Shown here one piece after another: positions 57,060 to 64,000 of a DNA stretch of 64,000 nt (position 1 is the stretch's first letter; each line of letters starts with the position of its first letter). The notes under the pieces were generated by a model that saw nothing but the letters and a program-made list of their open reading frames with translations, was not told the DNA's origin and did no database searches. Source of the stretch: JBIYSM02 sp044759095 (lineage in GTDB: Bacteria; Bacillota; Bacilli; Brevibacillales; Brevibacillaceae). Made by a program: the position numbers and the translations under genes. The stretch lies in the NCBI RefSeq assembly GCF_044759095.2, contig NZ_JBIYSM020000020.1:1-64000 (forward strand), written 5' to 3'.

Positions 57060-59087
57060 ATGAAAAAAGCAAAGTCACTGGCTGTTACCGTGCTTACCCT
57101 GCTTTCACTGGCAGCACCGGTACAGGCAGCTGTGCCGGGCGTACCGACAGACACAAAGGGGGCAACACAGGGGATTGTGGCCGCAGCCCATCCGGCAGCG
57201 GCACAGGTGGGAAAACAGATCCTGGAGAAAGGGGGCAATGCAGTTGATGCCGCGGCGGGCATCCAGCTGGCATTAAACGTCGTCGAACCGATGATGTCGG
57301 GAATCGGGGGCGGCGGCTTTATGATGATCTATCGCAAGGATCAGGACAAAATCACCGTTATTGACAGCAGGGAGATGGCTCCCGAAAAAGCAGATGCCCG
57401 GATGTTTCTGGACTCGGACGGCAAACCGGTACCGTTCTATGACCGGCATACCAACGGCAAGGCGGTAGGGGTGCCAGGCACGCTCCTTGGGGTGGAGACT
57501 GCACTGAAAAAGTACGGAACGATGAAACTGTCCGAGGTGATTGATCCGGCGATTGAGCTTGCGGAGAAAGGCGTGCGGGTAAACTGGATAACCGCCGAGT
57601 ACATACGAGATCAGACAGACAAGTTGCAAAAGCACGGAACAGCAGCAGGGGTGTTCGTGCCCGATGGCAAGCCATTACAAGAAGGGGATCTTCTGGTTCA
57701 ACCCGACCTGGCCAACACCTTCAAGCTGATCAAGGAAAAGGGAACGGATGCCTTCTACAAAGGGGAGATCGGAGAAGCGCTCGTCAAGGAAGTGCAGAGA
57801 ACCGGCGGGTCCATGACGATGGAGGATTTGAAGCGTTACGAAGTGAAGGAGAGGGAGCCGGTCAGAGAGACTTTTCGCGGGTACGAAATCGTCTCCATGC
57901 CGCCGCCAAGCTCCGGCGGACTCACCCTGCTTCAGATCCTCAAGCTGATGGAGGGCTTTGACAACAAAAAGGCAGGGCTCAACTCTGCAGAGTATCTCCA
58001 CAATCTGATTGAGGCCAACCATCTTGCCTACGCCGACCGCGCCGCCTACATGGCGGATGAGGATTTCAATCCGGTCCCCAAAAAGGGCCTGATCCACGAC
58101 GAATACATCAAGGAACGGCGAGCGCTGATCCAGCCCGACAAGGCAAACGACAAGGTCGTTGCGGGGGATCCATGGAAATTCGAAGGAAACAAGCCGACCG
58201 CTGCGCTCAGTATAAAGGAAACCAACCCGGCACAGTACACGACACACTTCTCCGTCATGGACAAATGGGGCAATCTCGTCTCCTACACCACGACGATTGA
58301 AGACATATTCGGAAGCGGCATCATGGTGCCTGGGTACGGGTTCATGCTGAACAACGAGCTGACTGATTTCGATGCGACGCCGGGCGGTGTGAACCAGGCA
58401 GAACCAGGAAAACGGCCGCGCAGCAGCATGACGCCTACCATCGTCTTGAAGGACGGCAAACCGTTCATGGCGGTAGGTTCGCCGGGTGGTTCCACGATTA
58501 TCGCCTCCGTCTCGCAAACGATACTGAATGTGATTGAACACAACATGACGATACAGGAAGCCATCCTGGCACCGCGCATTTTCTCAAGCAGCTACCCCAC
58601 CGTCCGTTGGGAAGCGGGGATCGATCAGGACGTGATCCTGAAGCTGATGGCCAAAGGTCATGTGTTTGAAGAAAATCCGGCAAACATCGGCAACGTGCAG
58701 GCAGTCATCTACGACTTCGAGACGGGCGGCATGTACGGAGGAGCGGACAATACGCGGGAAGGCACAGTGATGGGAGTGGACGCGGTAGACTACATCTCGG
58801 CGAAACCGGAGCCGGAACATCCTGCAAAAAAGGGAGCGTTTACCCTGAAAGTAAACGGCAACTCGTTCCCGTACACCGCCGCGCAGGTGGCACTGCAAAA
58901 CGGAACCGCCTATATCCAGGCAGATAAGCTGCTGCTGGGTTTGAACGGCGAAGCGGCCGACTTCCAGCAATACGCGGTTCCGATGCAGGGAACTCGTTTC
59001 CTGCCGGTGAAAAAGGTAGCGGAAGCGCTGGGGTATTCGGTCGCATGGGATGAGAAAGAGAAAGCGGTATTGCTGGTAAAACCGTAA
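57060..59087 (+). CDS. ggt: Gamma-glutamyltransferase with C-terminal stalk domain
   Basis: The 675-residue secreted enzyme has a signal peptide to about residue 24 and the Ntn-hydrolase gamma-glutamyltransferase domain (35-580). Autocleavage should occur before Thr 394 in YTTHFSVMDKWGN; the ligand motifs PGTLLGVE, SGGLTLLQIL and RPRSSMTPTIVL and the glycine pair SPGGS are present. It hydrolyses or transfers the glutamyl group of glutathione and related compounds. The last 85 residues form a copper-amine-oxidase-N-like stalk domain (KVNGNSFPYTAAQVALQNG, FLPVKKVAEALGY), an addition to the usual enzyme. GGAGAG precedes the ATG. Confidence 0.9.
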   Translation: MKKAKSLAVTVLTLLSLAAPVQAAVPGVPTDTKGATQGIVAAAHPAAAQVGKQILEKGGNAVDAAAGIQLALNVVEPMMSGIGGGGFMMIYRKDQDKITVIDSREMAPEKADARMFLDSDGKPVPFYDRHTNGKAVGVPGTLLGVETALKKYGTMKLSEVIDPAIELAEKGVRVNWITAEYIRDQTDKLQKHGTAAGVFVPDGKPLQEGDLLVQPDLANTFKLIKEKGTDAFYKGEIGEALVKEVQRTGGSMTMEDLKRYEVKEREPVRETFRGYEIVSMPPPSSGGLTLLQILKLMEGFDNKKAGLNSAEYLHNLIEANHLAYADRAAYMADEDFNPVPKKGLIHDEYIKERRALIQPDKANDKVVAGDPWKFEGNKPTAALSIKETNPAQYTTHFSVMDKWGNLVSYTTTIEDIFGSGIMVPGYGFMLNNELTDFDATPGGVNQAEPGKRPRSSMTPTIVLKDGKPFMAVGSPGGSTIIASVSQTILNVIEHNMTIQEAILAPRIFSSSYPTVRWEAGIDQDVILKLMAKGHVFEENPANIGNVQAVIYDFETGGMYGGADNTREGTVMGVDAVDYISAKPEPEHPAKKGAFTLKVNGNSFPYTAAQVALQNGTAYIQADKLLLGLNGEAADFQQYAVPMQGTRFLPVKKVAEALGYSVAWDEKEKAVLLVKP

Positions 59088-59093
59088 CAAGAA

Positions 59094-59134
59094 AAAGAGT
59101 AACCTCCCGCGCATGAAGCTGGAGGTTACTCTTT
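59094..59134. terminator. Bidirectional terminator between ggt and clpE
   Basis: A perfect 14-bp stem (AAAGAGTAACCTCC with GGAGGTTACTCTTT) has a 13-base loop between the two convergent genes. Confidence 0.9.
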
Positions 59135-59139
59135 CATTC

Positions 59140-61251
59140 TTATGCTTTCTTCCACACTTTGATTTCATCGTGTTCGACATCGACCAAAATTTGCTTTACA
59201 TCCTCTTCTTCCATAAGGAGATCGGCAATGCCATCCTCTACATATTGTTGGATCACCCGGCGCAATGGGCGTGCTCCGAAGGAAGGGCTGTAACCCAAAC
59301 CAACCAGCTTCGCTTTGGCTTGCTCAGAAACGGTTACGTCCATTCCTTGTTCTTTTAGAGCAGCCATCATGTCCTGCAGCATGACATCCACAATCCGCAC
59401 AAGGTCATTTTTGGTTAAGTGGTTGAACGGAATGATCGCGTCAAATCGATTAAGGAATTCAGGTTTAAAGTAGGAAGTGAGTGAGTCCATCACGGTTGAC
59501 GTTTGGGGTTCTCCGGCTCCAAATCCTACCGTGATTTTCTTTTCGGTCGCACCTGCGTTGCTTGTTGCAATAATGACGGTATCCTTAAAGTTTACCGTGC
59601 GGCCCTGGCTGTCGGTGAGGCGTCCGTCTTCAAGGATTTGCAGGAACATGTTTTGAACGTCAGGATGTGCTTTTTCAATCTCATCCAAAAGGATGATGCT
59701 GTACGGGTTTCTGCGCACACGTTCTGTCAATTGACCCGCTTCCTCATGACCGACGTATCCCGGAGGAGAACCAATTAATTTGGAAACGGAATGTTTCTCC
59801 ATATACTCACTCATGTCTAAACGAATCATGGAATCTTTGGTTCCGAACAACTCTTCTGCGAGAGCCTTCGTTAATTCGGTCTTCCCTACCCCGGTTGGGC
59901 CGACAAACAAGAAGGAGGCAATCGGTCTGTTTTTCGGTCTCAATCCTGCGCGACTGCGACGGATGGCTTTGGCTACCTGACGGACTGCATGGGATTGACC
60001 AATCACTTTCGCCTCCAAATGATCGGCCAGGTTTTTCATTTTCGCCTGCTCATCACGTTGCAGTTTCTTTACGGGAATACCGGTTTTGCTTTCAATGATT
60101 TCCTGAATGTCCTCAACCGTGACATGTGTACGTTTTTCAGCTTTGTCCATTTGGTCGAGCTGTTCAAAAATACGGTTTTCTTCATCACGAAGCTTGGCTG
60201 CGCGTTCATAATCCTCTTTTTCGGTAGCGGTTTTCTTCTCCTGACGTATTTGTTCCAGGCGAGCATGCAGCTCTTCTGCACCTTGACCGGAAGAACGCAG
60301 ATTGATCTTGGAACCTGCTTCATCCAGAAGATCAATCGCCTTGTCCGGCAGAAAGCGATCTTGAATGTAACGGTGAGAGTATTCGACACAGGCGCGAATG
60401 ACATCATCCGAATAAGATACTTGGTGGTACGATTCATATTTGGGACGGATACCCTGGAGAATTTCGATTGCTTCTTCCACGGTCGGTTCTTTCACCATAA
60501 CAGGTTGGAATCGGCGTTCCAAGGCAGCGTCTTTTTCAATCATGCGATATTCTTTCAAGGTGGTTGCCCCAATGATTTGCAGTTCTCCGCGAGCCAATGC
60601 GGGTTTTAAAATGTTTCCTGCATCCATGGAGCCTTCGGCGGATCCTGCACCTACGAGAAGATGAATTTCATCCACGAACAGGATCACGTTCTTCCGTTTT
60701 TGCAGTTCAGCTATTATTTGCTTCATTTTTTCTTCAAATTGCCCGCGAATCCCTGTACCTGCAACAAGAGAGGCCACATCGAGTGCATATACGATTTTTT
60801 TACGCAGTTTGGAAGGAACCTGTCCCTCTGCAATTCGCAGGGCCAATCCTTCCGCAATAGCCGTTTTACCTACCCCCGGTTCACCGATCAGCACAGGGTT
60901 GTTTTTGGTTCGACGGTTCAGGATTTCAATGACACGCTCAATTTCTTTATCACGCCCAATCACAGGATCAATGAGTCCTGCTTTGGCCGCTTCGCTTACA
61001 TTGCGTCCTACACCGTCCAAGATTCCACCCCGTTCAGGTGCAGGGGATTGGCTGGAAGACATGGTAAAACCTTTGAAGAATTCATCCAATCCAGAGAAGG
61101 GAGAGAAGGAATGAAAGTTCATGCTTCCCCCGATGGTATTTCCTGTTTTTGCATAACAATCCTGGCACAGAAATACTTTTTGAACTTTATTATTTCGTTG
61201 GATATTCAAGAACACATTTGCGTTTTTTTCCTTGCAATGTTGGCAAAGCAT
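59140..61251 (-). CDS. clpE: Clp protease ATP-binding subunit ClpE
   Basis: The 703-residue AAA+ unfoldase works with ClpP on damaged proteins after heat stress. It starts with the ClpE zinc finger (C3, C6, C29, C32), lacks a normal Clp N-domain, and has two AAA modules: Walker A GEPGVGKT near 117 and GPTGVGKT near 445, with the UVR coiled coil ARLEQIRQEKK between. ATG 61251 follows AAAGGAGG on the minus strand. Its promoter is overlaid by two CtsR operators. The coding sequence is visibly AT-richer than the genes to its left. Confidence 0.94.
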   Translation of the reverse strand: MLCQHCKEKNANVFLNIQRNNKVQKVFLCQDCYAKTGNTIGGSMNFHSFSPFSGLDEFFKGFTMSSSQSPAPERGGILDGVGRNVSEAAKAGLIDPVIGRDKEIERVIEILNRRTKNNPVLIGEPGVGKTAIAEGLALRIAEGQVPSKLRKKIVYALDVASLVAGTGIRGQFEEKMKQIIAELQKRKNVILFVDEIHLLVGAGSAEGSMDAGNILKPALARGELQIIGATTLKEYRMIEKDAALERRFQPVMVKEPTVEEAIEILQGIRPKYESYHQVSYSDDVIRACVEYSHRYIQDRFLPDKAIDLLDEAGSKINLRSSGQGAEELHARLEQIRQEKKTATEKEDYERAAKLRDEENRIFEQLDQMDKAEKRTHVTVEDIQEIIESKTGIPVKKLQRDEQAKMKNLADHLEAKVIGQSHAVRQVAKAIRRSRAGLRPKNRPIASFLFVGPTGVGKTELTKALAEELFGTKDSMIRLDMSEYMEKHSVSKLIGSPPGYVGHEEAGQLTERVRRNPYSIILLDEIEKAHPDVQNMFLQILEDGRLTDSQGRTVNFKDTVIIATSNAGATEKKITVGFGAGEPQTSTVMDSLTSYFKPEFLNRFDAIIPFNHLTKNDLVRIVDVMLQDMMAALKEQGMDVTVSEQAKAKLVGLGYSPSFGARPLRRVIQQYVEDGIADLLMEEEDVKQILVDVEHDEIKVWKKA

Positions 61252-61281
61252 GATTCTTACCTCCTTTACAGTCAACGACTT

Positions 61282-61340
61282 TTTGACCTTCTTTGACCTT
61301 TCGCTGATATCATTATAGTTTGACCTTCTTTGACTTTCAA
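61282..61340 (-). promoter_or_regulatory. clpE promoter with two CtsR heptad operators
   Basis: On the minus strand TTGAAA (61335-61340) and TATAAT (61312-61317) have a 17-base spacer. A CtsR site AGTCAAA-GAA-GGTCAAA (61319-61335) fills the spacer, and a second, perfect GGTCAAA-GAA-GGTCAAA (61282-61298) lies just past the start point. CtsR binding would fully cover the promoter, so clpE should be strongly heat inducible. Confidence 0.93.
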
Positions 61341-61431
61341 TAGGAAAATCATGCAAATTGATCTTTGGATCGGAACTGGAAAAATTATGATATACTTTAG
61401 GAGATATCATCGAAAACAGGAGAAAGATACC

Positions 61432-62058
61432 ATGTACATTCCTTCGCATTTTCAAATACACGATGAAGAGATCGCTTATGACATGATGGTGAAAAATAGT
61501 TTTGCAACATTGGTTTCTCAACAGAATGGAATTCCATTCGCTACTCATCTGCCTTTGATTCTGGATCAGGATAAAAAATGCTTATACGGACATTTTGCAC
61601 GTCCCAATCCTCAATGGAAGGATATCAAAAACCAGGATGTTCTAGCGATTTTCCACGGTCCCCACTGCTATATTTCACCCTCGTGGTATGAGACACATAC
61701 AGCCGTCCCAACATGGAATTATGCAGCGGTTCATGTATACGGACAGGTTGAGATGGTAGACGATGAACAAGAATTGATGAATTCCTTAAGGGAAATGGTT
61801 TTAAAATATGAGGCACCAAACAGTACCTATAAATTAGACCAAGTAGAACCTGGTTTTATTGAAGGTTTGGCAAAGGGAATCGTAGGATTCAAAATCATCA
61901 TGAATAAAATCGAAGCCAAGGCAAAGTTGAGTCAAAACCACCCGATCGAGCGACAAGAGAGGATCATTCAGCGATTGGAACAAATACCTGGCGAAAATAC
62001 CCTGAAAATTGCCTCTCTTATGAAAAAAAGGCTTGGTTCAACGATCGGGGATCAATAG
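61432..62058 (+). CDS. paiB: PaiB-family FMN-binding transcriptional regulator
   Basis: The 208-residue protein matches PaiB, a split-barrel FMN-binding protein that negatively affects sporulation and degradative enzyme genes in B. subtilis. Diagnostic parts are MYIPSHFQIHDEE, THLPLILD near 40, GHFARPNPQW near 55, FHGPHCYISPSWY near 72-84, VPTWNYAAVHVYG near 90, and GIVGFKI near 155. GGAGAAAG precedes the ATG. It diverges from clpE. No paiA neighbour is visible. Like clpE it is AT-rich. Confidence 0.88.
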   Translation: MYIPSHFQIHDEEIAYDMMVKNSFATLVSQQNGIPFATHLPLILDQDKKCLYGHFARPNPQWKDIKNQDVLAIFHGPHCYISPSWYETHTAVPTWNYAAVHVYGQVEMVDDEQELMNSLREMVLKYEAPNSTYKLDQVEPGFIEGLAKGIVGFKIIMNKIEAKAKLSQNHPIERQERIIQRLEQIPGENTLKIASLMKKRLGSTIGDQ

Positions 62059-62121
62059 TGGAAAAACAACGATTGTAAGGGCGCTTCCTTCTGCAGTAAA
62101 AACAAAAGGAGAGAATACCAT

Positions 62122-62802
62122 TTGCCAAAGATATTAGTGGTGGATGATGAAGCTCACATCCGTGAGTTGGTACGTTTGTATCTGGAAGATGAAGGGTTTG
62201 ACATCGTCGAGAAATCGAACGGAGCGGATGCGTTGGAATACGCGGAGAATCATACCGTTGATCTGGTGATTCTGGACATTATGATGCCGAAAATGGATGG
62301 CTGGGTTCTGTGCGAGAATCTCCGTGAATTCGGGGATATGCCAATATTGATGATCACCGCGAAGGGGGAGGCAGGGGACCGAATCAAAGGGTTTAAGCTT
62401 GGTACGGATGATTACTTGGTGAAGCCGTTCGACCCGGTGGAGCTGGTTCTTCGGGTGAAGGCTTTGCTTAAGCGGTATCGGATCTCCACTTCCAGCATGG
62501 TAAAGCTTGGAGACATTACATTAGACCGCAAGAGTTATCACGTTATTTTCAAAAACGGGAAAACGATCACACTTCCCATGAAAGAATTCGAACTGCTGTA
62601 CAAACTGGGCAGCAATCCCGGGCAGTTGTTTACACGGGACAATCTCATTACGCATATCTGGGGCATGGATTATGAAGGGGATGAGCGGACCGTGGATGTT
62701 CACATCAAGCGGCTCAGGGAACGGTTTGCCGAATTTGAGTCTGATTTCCGCATCGTGACCATCCGCGGCCTCGGTTATCGGTTGGAGGTGGACCAGGATT
62801 AA
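62122..62802 (+). CDS. OmpR/PhoB-family response regulator
   Basis: The 226-residue regulator has a receiver domain (1-120) with the acidic pocket D8-D9, phosphorylation site D52 in LVILDIMMPKMDG and K102-region LVKPFDP, and a C-terminal winged helix (about 130-225) with ERTVDVHIKRLRERF and the RGLGYRLE wing. It is the partner of the downstream histidine kinase. The start is TTG 62122 with AAAGGAGAG 10 bases upstream. Its last bases overlap the kinase reading frame. Confidence 0.92.
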   Translation: MPKILVVDDEAHIRELVRLYLEDEGFDIVEKSNGADALEYAENHTVDLVILDIMMPKMDGWVLCENLREFGDMPILMITAKGEAGDRIKGFKLGTDDYLVKPFDPVELVLRVKALLKRYRISTSSMVKLGDITLDRKSYHVIFKNGKTITLPMKEFELLYKLGSNPGQLFTRDNLITHIWGMDYEGDERTVDVHIKRLRERFAEFESDFRIVTIRGLGYRLEVDQD

Positions 62803-64000
62803 GTCGCTCTATACCCGCGTTGTCATCATATTTGTCGGCATTGTGATGTTGAGCCTGTTCACCGCGTTTATTGTTTCCAGCCTCATGTATCAAAACCGAA
62901 TTCAAAGTTTGATAGCGGAAATTCAACTCATGAACAGCAAGAAGATCATACAAGCCTATGAGTCAACACCTTCCGCTGATTTGATACCGTTTATGCAAAA
63001 CTTCTCCGGTATTTCCGGTAACCTCCTCCAACTTTACAATCAGGAAGGGAAGCCCCTCCTTGTCGAAAAAAAGGAGTTCCTTCGTCTTGAACACGGTTAT
63101 ATTGAGCGCGTTCTCGCCGGTAGTACAGTTAGTAATATCATTATCAAAGAGAACTATTTTCCCATTGCCGGGGTACCCTTTCAGGTGAATGGGCAGCCTT
63201 ATGCGTTATTTCTGACGGTGGAGAAGAATCCAATCGAGGCAGAAATTATGAATTCCATTCATGTCATGTATCTCATCATTCTGTTTTTCGGCAGCTTGCT
63301 GATTATTGTTGCTGCCCGTTATATTGTAAACCCGATCCTTCGTTTGACGGCTGCAACCAAGAGTATGGCAAAAGGAAAATTCGATTTTGAGCTACAAACC
63401 AAACGAAAGGACGAGATTGGTCAATTAACCGTTAGCTTTAACGAAATGGCGAAAGAGCTATCCAAGCTGGATCGCATGCGGCAAGATTTCGTTGCCAACG
63501 TCTCCCATGAGATACAATCACCGTTAACTTCCATTTCAGGCTTTACCAAAGCGTTAAAGCAGAAGAAAATAAGCGAGGAAAGCCGCCTCCGCTATCTAAC
63601 CATCATCGAAGAGGAGAGCGAGAGGTTGTCCCGGTTAAGCCAAAATCTGCTTCGGCTGTCTTATTTGCAGCATCAGCAGCAGCCGTTGAAGGTCAGTACG
63701 TATCGACTGGATGAGCAGCTGCGAAGAGTCGTAATTGCGCTGGAGCCTCAATGGACGGCGAAAAACATCGAAATCGAGGTTCAGCTTGAGGCAATTCCCA
63801 TTCAAGGGGATGAAGACCAACTCTATCAGGTGTGGACCAATTTACTTAGCAATAGCATCAAATTCACTCCAGAGCACGGTAAGATTCTGATCGAAGCTGT
63901 GATGAAAGGGAATCAGATCATCGTCTCCATAACGGATAACGGCATCGGGATTCCGGAAGAAGAACGTGCCGATATTTTTAAGCCGTTTCATAAAGTTGAC
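62798..64000 (+). CDS. Sensor histidine kinase, cut by the window end, probable ATT start
   Basis: The frame encodes (I/M)KSLYTRVVIIFVGIVML as first helix, an extracellular region to about 155, a second helix (MYLIILFFGSLLIIVAARYI), HAMP (YIVNPILRLTAATKSMAKGKFDF), HisKA with the phospho-His in NVSHEIQSP near residue 237, and the start of the ATPase domain with the N-box NLLSNSIKFTPEH and G1 DNGIG. No ATG, GTG or TTG precedes the first helix in frame; GGAGGTG sits 7 bases before ATT at 62798, so I infer ATT as the start. It overlaps the regulator gene by 5 bases. The 3' end is missing. Confidence 0.85.
   Translation, partial: MKSLYTRVVIIFVGIVMLSLFTAFIVSSLMYQNRIQSLIAEIQLMNSKKIIQAYESTPSADLIPFMQNFSGISGNLLQLYNQEGKPLLVEKKEFLRLEHGYIERVLAGSTVSNIIIKENYFPIAGVPFQVNGQPYALFLTVEKNPIEAEIMNSIHVMYLIILFFGSLLIIVAARYIVNPILRLTAATKSMAKGKFDFELQTKRKDEIGQLTVSFNEMAKELSKLDRMRQDFVANVSHEIQSPLTSISGFTKALKQKKISEESRLRYLTIIEEESERLSRLSQNLLRLSYLQHQQQPLKVSTYRLDEQLRRVVIALEPQWTAKNIEIEVQLEAIPIQGDEDQLYQVWTNLLSNSIKFTPEHGKILIEAVMKGNQIIVSITDNGIGIPEEERADIFKPFHKVD

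Overview
The window looks like a chromosomal segment of a spore-forming, low-molecular-complexity-free Bacillales genome with fairly high GC, most like Brevibacillus or a relative. The main evidence is the long block with Bacillus subtilis gene order (rqcH, yicC/yloC, remA, gmk, rpoZ, coaBC, priA, def, fmt, rsmB, rlmN, prpC, prkC, rsgA, rpe, spoVM, rpmB, yloU, fakA, sdaAB, sdaAA, recG). It is supported by sporulation genes (spoVM, cotJ), an S-layer-homology protein, CtsR- and LexA-type operators of the Gram-positive kind, and strong AGGAGG-type ribosome binding sites with frequent TTG/GTG starts. No rRNA, tRNA, CRISPR array or intact transposon was seen.

Layout. 1-9.6 kb: a SteT-like amino acid exchanger, the mrfA-mrfB DNA repair pair, CcdC, an MFS exporter, a CPBP protease with a degenerate KptA-like gene, a DUF309 protein, and a small YjzC-like gene. 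9.7-12.4 kb: a GntR regulator with an EamA exporter, a Cys/Lys/Tyr/His-rich small protein and a DUF4870 membrane protein. 12.5-16.2 kb: a CoA-transferase, enoyl-CoA hydratase and acyl-CoA ligase unit. 16.3-18 kb: a Gmad2 protein, a probable noncoding RNA gene, and two small genes. 18-34 kb: the conserved housekeeping block (ribosome rescue, nucleotide and CoA synthesis, replication restart, Met-tRNA formylation and deformylation, rRNA methylation, PrkC/PrpC phosphosignalling, ribosome assembly GTPase). 34-39 kb: an accessory block inserted where B. subtilis has thiN; it carries an FMN reductase, an M20 peptidase, a polar amino acid ABC transporter and the thiamine transporter thiT. 39-47.4 kb: spoVM, rpmB, yloU, the FakA-DegV fatty acid kinase pair, a TnpB relic, serine dehydratase and recG. 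47.4-54.3 kb: a beta-propeller lipoprotein, an SOS-controlled Y-family polymerase operon, a C39 peptidase and a reordered cotJ operon. 54.5-64 kb: an S-layer-type protein, gamma-glutamyltransferase with a C-terminal stalk domain, clpE under two CtsR boxes, paiB, and a two-component system cut by the window end.

Several genes work together. FakA is followed by a DegV-type (FakB-like) lipid-binding partner. prpC and prkC are translationally coupled antagonists. def and fmt form the N-formyl cycle. The three ABC genes form one importer. The SOS polymerase is followed by a YolD-like gene, as in the B. subtilis Y-polymerase loci.

The least explained material is intergenic: (i) a structured element that sits inside transcription terminators and is bracketed by repeats of the terminator stem (1599-1690 and 47424-47636, sharing a 28-bp core with 24 matches); (ii) a dispersed hairpin family with a TTAGCT-type loop (five sites); (iii) a promoter-to-terminator noncoding transcript at about 16.93-17.18 kb; and (iv) a pair of 35-bp direct repeats in front of the acyl-CoA ligase. 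A TnpB relic with two in-frame deletions, two likely non-canonical start codons (ATT, ATA) and a KptA homologue lacking conserved residues are also worth attention.
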